The notes below the pieces were generated by a model. That model had not been told where the DNA came from. It made no database searches and worked only from the letters and a program-made list of their open reading frames with translations. The translations under genes were made by a program, and so were the position numbers. From Micromonospora matsumotoense (GTDB taxonomy: Bacteria; Actinomycetota; Actinomycetes; Mycobacteriales; Micromonosporaceae), in contig NZ_FMCU01000007.1 in NCBI RefSeq assembly GCF_900091525.1, positions 62,001 to 126,000 of the forward strand: a DNA stretch of 64,000 bases, in the 5' to 3' direction. Numbering within the stretch: position 1 is the stretch's first letter; every line of letters starts with the position of its first letter. Shown here in pieces: positions 7,715 through 16,552 of this stretch.

Positions 7715-8632
7715 TCACCAACCGCGCTCGGCCAGCCGGTGCGGCTGGGGGATCTCGTCGACGTTGATGCCGACCATCGCCTCACCCAGACCCCGGGACA
7801 CCTTGGCCAGCACGTCCGGGTCGTCGTGGAAGGTGGTGGCCTTGACGATCGCGGCGGCCCGCTGGGCGGGGTTGCCGGACTTGAAGATGCCGGAGCCGAC
7901 GAAGACCCCCTCCGCGCCGAGCTGCATCATCATCGCCGCGTCGGCCGGGGTGGCGATGCCCCCGGCGGTGAACAGCACCACCGGCAGCCGGCCCGTCTCG
8001 GCAACCTCCTTGACCAGGTCGTACGGGGCCTGCAACTCCTTGGCCGCGACGAACAGCTCGTCGGCCGGCAGGGAGCTGAGCCGGGCGATCTCCTGACGGA
8101 TCTTCCGCATGTGCATGGTGGCGTTGGAGACGTCGCCGGTGCCCGCCTCGCCCTTGGAGCGGATCATGGCAGCGCCCTCGGTGATCCGGCGCAACGCCTC
8201 ACCGAGGTTGGTCGCGCCACAGACGAAGGGGACGGTGAACGCCCACTTGTCGATGTGGTGGGCGTAGTCGGCCGGGGTCAGCACCTCGGACTCGTCGACG
8301 TAGTCGACGCCGAGGGACTGGAGGACCTGCGCCTCGACGAAGTGACCGATCCGGGCCTTGGCCATCACCGGGATGGAGACGGCCGCGATGATGCCGTCGA
8401 TCATGTCCGGGTCGCTCATCCGGGACACGCCACCCTGGGCCCGGATGTCCGCCGGCACCCGCTCCAGCGCCATGACGGCGACCGCACCGGCGTCCTCGGC
8501 GATCCTGGCCTGCTCGGCGGTGACCACGTCCATGATCACACCACCCTTGAGCATCTCGGCCATGCCGCGCTTCACCCGGGCGGTGCCCCGGGACTGGGCG
8601 GCATCGGCGTTCGGGGAGGTCGTTTCGGGCAT
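7715..8632 (-). CDS. pdxS: pyridoxal 5'-phosphate synthase lyase subunit PdxS
   Basis: 305 residues, typical for the family. It builds PLP from ribose 5-phosphate, glyceraldehyde 3-phosphate and ammonia from PdxT, as a dodecameric TIM barrel. Catalytic residues are visible: Asp35 in IMDVV, Lys92 in PVMAKARIGH (the Schiff-base lysine) and Lys160 in IRSKGEAGTG; the phosphate loop is FTAGGIATPADAA. It is probably the first pdx gene, with a 242-base low-complexity spacer to the upstream membrane-protein gene. Confidence 0.98.
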   Translation of the reverse strand: MPETTSPNADAAQSRGTARVKRGMAEMLKGGVIMDVVTAEQARIAEDAGAVAVMALERVPADIRAQGGVSRMSDPDMIDGIIAAVSIPVMAKARIGHFVEAQVLQSLGVDYVDESEVLTPADYAHHIDKWAFTVPFVCGATNLGEALRRITEGAAMIRSKGEAGTGDVSNATMHMRKIRQEIARLSSLPADELFVAAKELQAPYDLVKEVAETGRLPVVLFTAGGIATPADAAMMMQLGAEGVFVGSGIFKSGNPAQRAAAIVKATTFHDDPDVLAKVSRGLGEAMVGINVDEIPQPHRLAERGW

Positions 8633-8874
8633 GGTCCATCACTCCTCGGACGTGCTCAGGGGCTGACTCCGGCTGATGCTATGACGCCCCGGACGCCGCT
8701 CCGACAGCCAATCGGCCCCACGGTGGCCTGCCCTGTGGCCCCCGTCACCCCGGGCCGCACCACCCCGGCCCGCGCCCGCCCGGCGGCCCGGCCCCGCCCG
8801 CCACCGCGACCCGGGCCGCACGCCGCCGGGCCGCAGCCGGGTCGGTAGCCCGGTCAGCCGGTCAGTAGCCCCGG

Positions 8875-9390
8875 TCAGCCCGTCGGGACGTCGGCGGGGA
8901 GGGCCAGGGTGGGGTCGTCGATGTCGAAGTACCGCGGCCAGGGGTGGCGGCGGCCCATCCGGCACAGCCGCACCAGCGGACGGCTCCGCGCGGTGCGCGC
9001 GTCCCGGACCAGGTCGGTGTGCACCTGCCGGGACAGGGCCAGCCGCCGGCTCGCCGCGATCACCGCCCCGCAGGCGGAATCCGCCGGGTCCAGCCGGACC
9101 GCCCGCAACTGCCGGGTGAGGTCGTTCTCGGCCGCCTCACGCTCCTCGGGGAGGGCGTCCAGGGCGATCCGCGCCGCCGCGTACAGCTCCACGCCGTAGT
9201 GTTTCTCGGCCAGCACCGCGGCAGCGGCGGCCCGGCGCAGCAGATGGGCGTCGAGCGCGCGGGCCGCCGACTCCGCCCGGGTCTGCAACCGCTCGACCCG
9301 GCCGGCCGTCCAGACCAGGTAGACGACGATCAGGGCGGCGACGACGGCGGCGACCGACACCGCCCACAGCTGCGGCATCGTCGGGGTCAC
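8875..9390 (-). CDS. conserved single-pass membrane protein of the pim/pdx cluster
   Basis: 171 residues from a GTG that overlaps the stop of the pimA-like gene (GTGA), implying coupling; an ATG 12 nt further on (MPQLW) is the alternative. One N-terminal membrane helix (LWAVSVAAVVAALIVVYLVW) is followed by a helical, Arg/Ala-rich cytoplasmic part that includes AEKHYGVELY and ends near FDIDDPTLALP. The topology resembles LemA-type proteins. An equivalent conserved membrane protein occupies this slot between pimA and pdxS in Streptomyces. Function unknown; presumably connected with PIM lipid synthesis. Confidence 0.75.
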   Translation of the reverse strand: MTPTMPQLWAVSVAAVVAALIVVYLVWTAGRVERLQTRAESAARALDAHLLRRAAAAAVLAEKHYGVELYAAARIALDALPEEREAAENDLTRQLRAVRLDPADSACGAVIAASRRLALSRQVHTDLVRDARTARSRPLVRLCRMGRRHPWPRYFDIDDPTLALPADVPTG

Positions 9391-10556
9391 CTCGGACCAC
9401 CCAGCCCCGCCCACTCCTGGTCGATGACCCGACCGTCGGTGGCCTCGATGGCCGCCGCGTAGACCTCCACCACCCGGCGGGCCACCACCGGCCAGTCGTA
9501 GTGGGCCACCACCTGGTCGCCGCAGGCGGTCAACGCGGCCCGCTGCGCCGGGTCGTCGAGCAGCTCGGCCAGGACGGTCCGCAGGCCGGCCGGATCACCG
9601 GTCGGGAAGAGCCGGCCGGCCCGCCCGCCGTCGAGCACCCGCCGGAACGCGTCCAGGTCGCTGGCGACCACGGTGGCACCCGCCGCCAGCGCCTCGGTGA
9701 GGATCATGCCGAACGACTCGCCGCCGGTGTTCGGGGCGACGTAGAGGTCGACGCTGCGCAGCATCCGGGCCTTGTCGACCTCGGAGACCAGGCCGAGGAA
9801 CGTCACCCGGTCGCGCAGCTCCGCCGGGAACCGCCCGAACAGGTCGTCCGGGTCGCCCGGCCCGGCCACCAGCAGCCGTAACCCGGGCCGGTGCGGGGCC
9901 AGCGCGACGAAGGCGTCCCGCAGGATCGGGAACCCCTTGCGGGCCTCGGTGAACCGGCCGAGGAAGCCCAGCGTCCCGCCGCTGCCGGTGGTGCACTCCC
10001 CCGGCCAGCCGGGCAGCGGCGCGACCCCGGCGAACTTCGCCACCGCCACCCCGTTGGGGATCTCCACCGCCCCACCGTCCAGGTGCTCGACCTGCACCTT
10101 GCGGGCCAACGCGCTGACCGCGATCCGGGCGGTGATCCGCTCCAGCAGGATCTGCAGGACGCCCTGCGCGGCGGCCAGCATCCGGGACCGGGTCAGCGCG
10201 GTGTGGAAGGTCGCCACCACCGGGCCCCGGGCCGACAGCACCGCCATCATCGACAGGCTCGGGATCAGCGGCTCGTGCACGTGCAGCACGTCGAAGTCGC
10301 CCCGGGTGATCCAGCGCCGCACCCGGTTCGTGTAGAAGGGCCCGAAGGCGATCCGGGCCACCGAACCGTTGTACGGCAGCGGCACCGTCCGGCCGGCGGC
10401 GACCACGTACGGCGGCAGTGTCGACTCCTCGTCGGCGGGAGCCAGCACGCTCACCTCGTGCCCCAGCCCGAGCAGCGCCTCGGCCAGGTCCATGACGTGG
10501 TTCTGCACCCCACCCGGGACGTCGAAGGAGTACGGGCACACGATGCCGATCCGCAC
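9387..10556 (-). CDS. pimA: phosphatidyl-myo-inositol mannosyltransferase, PimA-like (GT4)
   Basis: 389 residues from a GTG with GGAGG about 8 nt upstream. It transfers the first mannose from GDP-mannose to phosphatidylinositol at the inner face of the membrane. The N-terminal Rossmann fold opens with VRIGIVCPYSFDVPGGVQNHV, the PimA-type glycine loop, and HVHEPLIPSLSMM. The C-terminal GT-B half has GFLGRFTEARKGF and the acidic nucleotide-binding segment GGESFGMILTEALAAG. Its position after patA and pgsA supports the specific assignment over other GT4 enzymes. Overlaps the following membrane-protein gene. Confidence 0.93.
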   Translation of the reverse strand: MRIGIVCPYSFDVPGGVQNHVMDLAEALLGLGHEVSVLAPADEESTLPPYVVAAGRTVPLPYNGSVARIAFGPFYTNRVRRWITRGDFDVLHVHEPLIPSLSMMAVLSARGPVVATFHTALTRSRMLAAAQGVLQILLERITARIAVSALARKVQVEHLDGGAVEIPNGVAVAKFAGVAPLPGWPGECTTGSGGTLGFLGRFTEARKGFPILRDAFVALAPHRPGLRLLVAGPGDPDDLFGRFPAELRDRVTFLGLVSEVDKARMLRSVDLYVAPNTGGESFGMILTEALAAGATVVASDLDAFRRVLDGGRAGRLFPTGDPAGLRTVLAELLDDPAQRAALTACGDQVVAHYDWPVVARRVVEVYAAAIEATDGRVIDQEWAGLGGPR

Positions 10557-10570
10557 TGGCGCCCCCTCCC

Positions 10571-11512
10571 TCAGACCGATCCGGCGCTGGCCGGGGGTGG
10601 CGGCGCGGTGGGCCCGCCGTCGGTGGAGCCCCGCTGGTCCAGCCACATCCGCTGCACCATATGCCAGTCTTGCGGATGACGGGCGATGCCCGTCGCCAGA
10701 CAGTCGGCAATCCGCTGGGTCAGCACCCGGACCCGCTCGTCCAGCGGTGCGCTGTCCGGTTCGGGCACCGGCAACGGGCCCTCCAACTGCGCGCGTGGCA
10801 TCTCCGGTTCGTACCACAGCGAGGCAACGTAGAGCGGGGCGCCGGTGCGGATGGCCAGCAGGGCGGGCCCGGCCGGCATCCGGGTCCGGCCGCCGAAGAA
10901 GTCCACCTCGATGCCCCGGGCGGACAGGTCCCGGTCGGCCAGCAGCGGCACCACAGTGCCCGCGCCCAACCGCTCCACCAGCACGTCGAAGGCGGGCCGG
11001 GCACCGCCGTGGGTGGGCAGGATCTCCATGCCGAGGCTCTGACGGAAGGCGAGGAACCGCTTGTAGATGCCCTCCGACTGGAGCCGTTCGGCGACCGTGG
11101 TGATCGGCAGGCCGCTGGCGGCCACCCAGGCGCCGGCGGCGTCCCAGTTGCCGGCGTGCGGCAACGCCACCACCGCGCCCCGGCCGGCCGCCACGTCGGC
11201 GACGAGCATGTCCGACCCGCCCAGGTCGAACCCGTCGAGGATCTGCTGGCGGCTCAGCGAGGGCAGCCGGAACGCCTCCAGCCAGTACCTGGCGTACGAC
11301 CGCAGACTCTGCTTGACCAGTGCGTCCAGCTCCGCCTCGGGCAGGTCGGGGCCGACCACCCGGCGCAGGTTGGCGCGCAGGCGGGTGGCACTCTTGCCGC
11401 GGGTGCGGTGGGCGCGGTCGGCACCCGCCCGGAAGGCGGCGGCGGCCACGGGCCGGGGCAACGCGCGGACCAGCCGCCAGCCGGCGACGTAGCCGAGTTC
11501 GGTGAGATTCAC
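10571..11512 (-). CDS. patA: phosphatidylinositol mannoside acyltransferase PatA-like
   Basis: 313 residues from a GTG that overlaps the pgsA stop (GTGA). It belongs to the HtrB/LpxL lysophospholipid acyltransferase family; in actinobacteria it acylates the mannose of PIM1/PIM2. The catalytic H(x4)D/E-type motif is in LPHAGNWDAAG, followed by AVVALP and the typical VVPLLADRDLSARG and MPAGPALLAIRTGAP segments. A proline/glycine-rich tail ends the protein. The open frame extends thousands of bases upstream, but that is antisense to the EF-G gene and is not coding. Confidence 0.94.
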   Translation of the reverse strand: MNLTELGYVAGWRLVRALPRPVAAAAFRAGADRAHRTRGKSATRLRANLRRVVGPDLPEAELDALVKQSLRSYARYWLEAFRLPSLSRQQILDGFDLGGSDMLVADVAAGRGAVVALPHAGNWDAAGAWVAASGLPITTVAERLQSEGIYKRFLAFRQSLGMEILPTHGGARPAFDVLVERLGAGTVVPLLADRDLSARGIEVDFFGGRTRMPAGPALLAIRTGAPLYVASLWYEPEMPRAQLEGPLPVPEPDSAPLDERVRVLTQRIADCLATGIARHPQDWHMVQRMWLDQRGSTDGGPTAPPPPASAGSV

Positions 11513-12129
11513 TCCCGGCCGACCAGCTGTGCCTGGCGGTACACGTGGGCCACCCGCTGCCCGACCGTGAAGATCGACACGGCGGCGAGCAGCCAGAGGG
11601 CGATCTCCAGGGCGGGCCCGACACCGAGCCCGGTGAGCAGCCCACCGACGCCGACGATCAGCAGTCGCTCGGTGCGCTCGGCGACGCCCACGTCGCCGGT
11701 CATCCCCAGCCCCTCGGCGCGGGCCTTGACGTAGGAGACCAGCCCGCCGGCGGCCAGGCAGATCAACGCGGCGGCCACCCCGGAGTGGTTGCCCTCGGTG
11801 GCCAGCCAGTAGGCGACCGCCCCGAAGACCGCGCTGTCGGCGACCCGGTCCATCGACGAGTCGAGGAACGCGCCGAACCGGGTCGAGCCGCCACTCATCC
11901 GGGCCATCGTCCCGTCGAGCATGTCGGTCAGCGCGAAGAACGTCACGATCAGCGCTCCGGCGACCAGTTGACCGCGGGCGCCGAAACCGAGCGCGCCGAC
12001 GAGCACGCCGACGGTGCCGGTCACGGTGACCGCGTTGGGGGACACGCCGGCGCGGAGCAGACCGCGCGCGACCGGCTCCACGACGCGGGTCATCCCCGCG
12101 CGGGCCGTCACTTGGAAGATCTTCGCCAT
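11509..12129 (-). CDS. pgsA: CDP-alcohol phosphatidyltransferase, phosphatidylinositol (phosphate) synthase
   Basis: 206 residues. The full CDP-alcohol phosphotransferase signature DG(x2)AR(x8)G(x3)D(x3)D is present at residues 72-94, beginning LDGTMAR and ending FLDSSMD. The rest is about six membrane helices. In actinobacteria the enzyme in this position makes phosphatidylinositol phosphate from CDP-diacylglycerol and inositol phosphate, feeding PimA and PatA, whose genes follow and overlap. It is divergent from the EF-G2 gene across 250 bases that must hold both promoters. Confidence 0.95.
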   Translation of the reverse strand: MAKIFQVTARAGMTRVVEPVARGLLRAGVSPNAVTVTGTVGVLVGALGFGARGQLVAGALIVTFFALTDMLDGTMARMSGGSTRFGAFLDSSMDRVADSAVFGAVAYWLATEGNHSGVAAALICLAAGGLVSYVKARAEGLGMTGDVGVAERTERLLIVGVGGLLTGLGVGPALEIALWLLAAVSIFTVGQRVAHVYRQAQLVGRE

Positions 12130-12379
12130 GGCGGTCCCACGATAACGGCCGACAACGGCGGGCGGTACGGCCGGTCGCCCGACCCGCCCGACGAGACTTG
12201 TGCCGGGTCCTCCGGCGGGTGTGAGATCGGGGCGGAAGGTGAGCCAGCTCACCACCTCGCCCGTTGACCGCTCGCCGACCGCCGGGCCACCGGAGGATAT
12301 CGCCGCGGCACCCGACGGGGCCGCTTCCCGTCGCGCGCGGCGGTCGCCACCCACCACCGGCTGAGGGAGGTGCGCCGCG

Positions 12380-14533
12380 ATGGCGCAGAAGAACCAGGAG
12401 AAGGGTGCCACCGGCGACGCGCCGGTGGTCACCGCGCCCGACCAGGTACGCAACGTGGTGCTCGTCGGGCACTCCGGCGTCGGCAAGACCACCCTGGTCG
12501 AGGCGCTGCTCGCGGCCACCGGCACGATCGACCGGGCCGGCACCGTCGCCGCCGGCACCACCGTCTGCGACCACGACCCCGCCGCGGTACGCCAGCAGCG
12601 CTCGGTCGGCCTCGCCTGCGCCCCGCTGGTGCACGCCGGGGTGAAGGTCAACCTCCTGGACACCCCCGGGTACGGCGACTTCGTCGGTGAACTGCGGGCC
12701 GGCCTGCGGGCCGCCGACGCCGCCCTGTTCGTGGTCGGCGCCGTCGACGGGATGGACGCCGCCACCGCCGCCCTGTGGGAGGAGTGCGCCGCCGTCGACC
12801 TCCCGCGCGCCGTCGCGGTCACCCGGCTGGACCACCCGCGCGCCGACTTCGACGAGGCGGTGGCGCTGTGCCAGCGGGTCTTCGGGGACAACGTGCTCCC
12901 ACTGCACCTGCCGATGCTCGGCGACGACGGTGAGTCGGTCGCCGGGCTGCTCGCGTTGATCACCCGGCGGGTCCACGACTACTCGGCCGGGCTGCCCGCC
13001 GCCGTCCGGGAGCCGGACCCGCAGCACCTGCCGGCCATCGCCGAGTCCCGGGGCGAACTGATCGAGGGGATCATCGCCGAGAGCGAGGACGAGACCCTGA
13101 TGGACCGCTACCTCGACGGCGAGGAGATCGACACCGACGTGCTGGTCTCCGACCTGGAGAAGGCGGTCGCCCGGGGGCATTTCCACCCGGTGACGCCGGT
13201 CTGCGCGGCCACCGGCGTCGGGCTGGACGTGCTGCTCGACAGCCTGGTGTCGGCCTTCCCGTCGCCGCTGGAGCACCAGGTGCCGGCGGTCACCGGGGTG
13301 GACGGCTCCCCCCGGCCGCCGCTGAGCTGCGACCCGGACGGCCCGTTGGTCGCCGAGGTGGTCCGGACCACCGTCGACCGGCACCTCGGCCGGGTCAGCC
13401 TGGTCCGGGTCTTCTCCGGCACGCTGCGCCCCGATCAGACGGTGCACGTGTCCGGGCACGGGATGGCCGGGCGCGGCCACCCGGACCACGACGCCGACGA
13501 GCGGGTCGGGCACGTCTACCGCCCGCTCGGGGCGAGCCTGCGGGAGGTGTCCGCCTGCGTCGCGGGCGACATCTGCGTCATCACCAGAGCGGGGAGCGCG
13601 GCGACCGGCGACACCGTCTCGGCGAAGACGGAGCCGCTGCTGATCGCGCCCTGGGAGATGCCGGAGCCGCTGCTGCCGGTGGCGGTCGTGGCCCGGAGCC
13701 GGGCCGACGAGGACGCCCTGGCCCGCAACCTGGGCCGGTTGATCGTCGGCGACCCGACGCTGCGGCTGGTGCGTGATCCGCAGACCCACCAGCTGGTGCT
13801 CTGGTGCATGGGTGAGGCACACGCCGACGTGGTGCTCGACCGGCTCCGCGTCGGCGGGGTGGAGCTGGACACCGAGCCGGTGCGGGTGCCGCTGCGGGAG
13901 ACGTTCGCGGTGGCCGCCACGGGGCACGGCCGGCACGTGAAGCAGTCCGGCGGGCACGGCCAGTACGCCGTCTGCGACATCGAGGTGGAGCCGCTGCCCC
14001 CGGGTGCGGGCGTCGAGTTCGTCGACCGGGTGGTCGGCGGTGCGGTGCCGCACCACTACGTGCCGTCGGTGGAGAAGGGCGTCCGGGCGCAGCTGGCGCA
14101 GGGGCTGATCGCCGGGCAGCCGGTGGTGGACGTGCGGGTGACCCTGGTCGACGGGAAGGCGCACAGCGTCGACTCCTCCGACGCCGCGTTCCAGGCCGCC
14201 GGCGCGCTCGCCCTGCGCGACGCCGCCGAGCGGGGCGGTCCGACGCTGCTGGAGCCGGTGGACGAGGTGGTGGTCCGGGTCGCCGACTCCTCGGTCGGTG
14301 CGGTGCTGGGTGACCTGTCCGGCCGGCGGGGCCGGGTGCTCGGCACCGAGGCCGACCCGGACGCCGAGGGCCGCACCCTGATCCGGGCCGAGGTCCCTGC
14401 CCGGGAACTGCTGCGCTATGCCGTGGAGTTGCGGGCCCTGACCGCCGGCACCGGCACCTTCCGCCGCGAGTTCGCCCACTACGACCCCGTGCCCACCCCG
14501 CTGGCCGATCAGCTCACGGCAGCCCGCCCCTAG
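12380..14533 (+). CDS. elongation factor G-like GTPase (EF-G2 type)
   Basis: 717 residues with the complete EF-G domain order. G1 is GHSGVGKTT (30-38), G3 is DTPGYGD (94-100), and the G4 position reads TRLD (148-151) where canonical EF-G has NKxD. Domain II, III, IV and V follow, with the domain IV segment VKQSGGHGQYAVCDIEVEP (given here as HGQYAVCD) intact. Actinobacteria carry such a second, diverged EF-G beside the essential FusA; the role is unsettled (ribosome recycling or stress-specific work have been proposed). It interrupts the usual HIT-pgsA adjacency. A ribosome site (GGGAGG) precedes the ATG. Confidence 0.9.
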   Translation: MAQKNQEKGATGDAPVVTAPDQVRNVVLVGHSGVGKTTLVEALLAATGTIDRAGTVAAGTTVCDHDPAAVRQQRSVGLACAPLVHAGVKVNLLDTPGYGDFVGELRAGLRAADAALFVVGAVDGMDAATAALWEECAAVDLPRAVAVTRLDHPRADFDEAVALCQRVFGDNVLPLHLPMLGDDGESVAGLLALITRRVHDYSAGLPAAVREPDPQHLPAIAESRGELIEGIIAESEDETLMDRYLDGEEIDTDVLVSDLEKAVARGHFHPVTPVCAATGVGLDVLLDSLVSAFPSPLEHQVPAVTGVDGSPRPPLSCDPDGPLVAEVVRTTVDRHLGRVSLVRVFSGTLRPDQTVHVSGHGMAGRGHPDHDADERVGHVYRPLGASLREVSACVAGDICVITRAGSAATGDTVSAKTEPLLIAPWEMPEPLLPVAVVARSRADEDALARNLGRLIVGDPTLRLVRDPQTHQLVLWCMGEAHADVVLDRLRVGGVELDTEPVRVPLRETFAVAATGHGRHVKQSGGHGQYAVCDIEVEPLPPGAGVEFVDRVVGGAVPHHYVPSVEKGVRAQLAQGLIAGQPVVDVRVTLVDGKAHSVDSSDAAFQAAGALALRDAAERGGPTLLEPVDEVVVRVADSSVGAVLGDLSGRRGRVLGTEADPDAEGRTLIRAEVPARELLRYAVELRALTAGTGTFRREFAHYDPVPTPLADQLTAARP

Positions 14534-14552
14534 CGCCGGTCGCCCCGGGCCC

Positions 14553-14574
14553 GCACGCCGACCATGCGGCGCGC
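14553..14574. terminator. hairpin between convergent genes
   Basis: An 8-bp stem with one A-C mismatch (14553-14560 with 14567-14574) and a 6-nt loop lies between the EF-G2 gene and the convergent aldo/keto reductase gene. Confidence 0.4.
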
Positions 14575-14592
14575 AGACCCCGGGGACGCCGG

Positions 14593-15651
14593 TCAGGGGC
14601 GGGCGGCGGGGACGGCGGGCAGCGGCCAGTGGGGGCGGTCGGCGTCCCGGAGTGCGGCCGTCCGCAGGGCGGCGAGCTGCCGTTCCACCTCGGCGAAGTG
14701 GTCCGGGGTGAGCGGACCGAGGCGCAGCGTGGCGGCGTTCTCCTCGACCTGGGCGACGGTACGGCAGCCGGGGATCGGCACCGTCCGGTCGCTGCGGGCC
14801 CAGAGCCAGCCCAGCGCACCCTGGACCAGGGTCCGCCCGTCGGCGGTGAGCGCGCCCCGGACGGCGGTGACCCGACGCAGCCACTCCGGTGCCGGTCGAC
14901 CACTGCGGAACCACTCCAGCCAGCCCGGGGCCACCCCCCGGACGTCGTCGCGGGGCAGCGTCGAGCCGGTGGTGTACTTGCCGGTGAGCAGCCCCATTCC
15001 GAGCGGGCCCCGGTTGACGCTGGCCAGGTCGTGCTTGTCGCAGGCGGCCAGCATCACCGGGGCGTCCCGGAGCACCGACAGGCTGTGCTGGATCGCGGTG
15101 GCGTGCGGGGCCATCTGGGCGAACCCGGCGGCCCGGTCGGCCCGGTCGGTGCTCCAGCCGTACGCCCGGACCAGGCCGTCGGCGACCAGTTCCTCGCAGG
15201 TGTCGACCAGCGCCTCGACCCGGGGCAGCGGGAGGTCGCCCAGGTGCAGTTGGTAGAGGTCGATCCGGTCGGTGTCCAGTCGGCGCAGCGAGTCGACGAC
15301 CGCCCGCCGCAGGTACGCCGGGGAGGCGTCCTCGCCGGTGGCCTGCCGGGACCGTTCGTCGAAGGTGTACCCCCACTTGGTGGCGATCACCGCCTCGTCC
15401 CGGCGGCCGGCCAGCGCCCGCCCGAGGACCCGTTCACCGTGCCCCGCGCCGTAGGTGTCGGCGGTGTCGAAAAGGGTCACGCCGAGGTCGAGCGCGCGGC
15501 GGACGGCCCGCACCGACTCCTCGTCGTCGACTGCGCCCCAGCCCAGCGGCTGGGTGCCCTCGGCCCAGGGGCCACCGATCGCCCAGCAGCCCATGCCGAG
15601 GGCGCTGACCTCGATGCCGCTGCGACCCAACATCCGTGTCGTCACTGCCAT
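14593..15651 (-). CDS. aldo/keto reductase
   Basis: 352 residues, (beta/alpha)8 barrel NADPH-dependent oxidoreductase. Tetrad residues are visible: Asp and Tyr in LFDTADTYGAGHGE, Lys in VIATKWGY and His in DLYQLHLGD. The C-terminal cofactor segment reads RTVPIPGCRTVAQVEENAATL. The substrate cannot be told; such enzymes reduce assorted aldehydes. It is placed convergently to the EF-G2 gene and is not part of the conserved PIM cluster. Confidence 0.93.
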   Translation of the reverse strand: MAVTTRMLGRSGIEVSALGMGCWAIGGPWAEGTQPLGWGAVDDEESVRAVRRALDLGVTLFDTADTYGAGHGERVLGRALAGRRDEAVIATKWGYTFDERSRQATGEDASPAYLRRAVVDSLRRLDTDRIDLYQLHLGDLPLPRVEALVDTCEELVADGLVRAYGWSTDRADRAAGFAQMAPHATAIQHSLSVLRDAPVMLAACDKHDLASVNRGPLGMGLLTGKYTTGSTLPRDDVRGVAPGWLEWFRSGRPAPEWLRRVTAVRGALTADGRTLVQGALGWLWARSDRTVPIPGCRTVAQVEENAATLRLGPLTPDHFAEVERQLAALRTAALRDADRPHWPLPAVPAARP

Positions 15652-15812
15652 CGCCGCATCGTGTCACCTTCGGAGCGCGCGGGGAGACGAAGCTGACGCA
15701 TCGTGCCCGATCGACCACAAGCGACACCACCGGCACGGCGGGTGGCGGCGCGGACACCGGCCGACGGCGACCCGCCCGGCCCACCCCGTGGTACCGGGGC
15801 CCCGCCGGGTGG

Positions 15813-16463
15813 TCAGCGGGGCAGGACGCGGGCCAGCGGCATCGGGGTCGACTGCCCCGGCCAGCGGCCGGTCAGGGTGGCGGCTGCCGGCCCGTCGTCG
15901 GGCAGTCCACCGACCGATCCGTCGCCGGGCAGCCGGCGGGCGACGACCAGGTCGACGGTGTCGGTGCCGATGCGGGTCGGGTCGCCGTCGCGCACCTGGC
16001 GTAGCCCGCCGACGACGGGGGCGACCCCGCTGCCGGTGGTGGCCACCGTCATGGACGGCTCGCGGGTCTCCCGTACGCCGTCGGTCTCGAAGTGCTCCTG
16101 CGCCTGACCGGTGCCGGCGAGGATCGCGGTGGCCAGGGCGGCGGCGTACACCGGGTCGCCGCAGGCGTCGTAGACCCAGCGGGGGCCGAGCACCGAGTGG
16201 TGGGTGGTGCCGACCAGCCACTCGTCGGCGTCGGCCAGCGGTGCGCCCCGGTAGGTCAGCGGCACCTGGTGGACCGGCCCGGCGTCGACGCGTACCAGCA
16301 TCGTCTCGATGCCCACCTCGCCGGCGGGGTCGTCGAACCGGTAGGCGGCCACCAGGACCGGCTCGCCGTCGGCGGGCCCCGAATACCACCGCCGGCCGGG
16401 CAGCCAGGCGGCCAGGAGCGCGAGTTTCGTGGGGCGGATCTCCGCCCGGTGCAGCAACGCCAT
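15813..16463 (-). CDS. stand-alone maltokinase N-terminal cap-like protein
   Basis: 216 residues from an ATG with AGGA 7 nt upstream; a GTG two codons earlier is possible. The sequence ALLHRAEIRPTKLALLAAWLPGRRWY and the later YRGAPLADADEWLVGTTHH correspond to the N-terminal cap of mycobacterial-type maltokinases (CPFC-free, beta-rich), shown here only in part: KLALLAAWLPGRRWY. The kinase domain itself is absent. Family knowledge links such caps to GlgE-pathway enzymes; what a free cap does is unknown. It lies between the HIT gene and the aldo/keto reductase gene. Confidence 0.7.
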   Translation of the reverse strand: MALLHRAEIRPTKLALLAAWLPGRRWYSGPADGEPVLVAAYRFDDPAGEVGIETMLVRVDAGPVHQVPLTYRGAPLADADEWLVGTTHHSVLGPRWVYDACGDPVYAAALATAILAGTGQAQEHFETDGVRETREPSMTVATTGSGVAPVVGGLRQVRDGDPTRIGTDTVDLVVARRLPGDGSVGGLPDDGPAAATLTGRWPGQSTPMPLARVLPR

Positions 16464-16552
16464 GATCACATCCTAGGAGCCGCCGCACCGGCCCACCGGG
16501 TCCGGCCCGGCGCGGGCCGGTCACGCCCGGTGCGCCGGACCCGGCCCGCCGG

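Noticed and set aside
10571..15376. A 1601-residue open frame on the minus strand across patA, pgsA and EF-G2
   Set aside because: Only its last 313 codons code (patA). The rest runs antisense to the EF-G2 gene and reads as Arg/Pro/Gly-rich low-complexity sequence, an effect of GC-rich codons.
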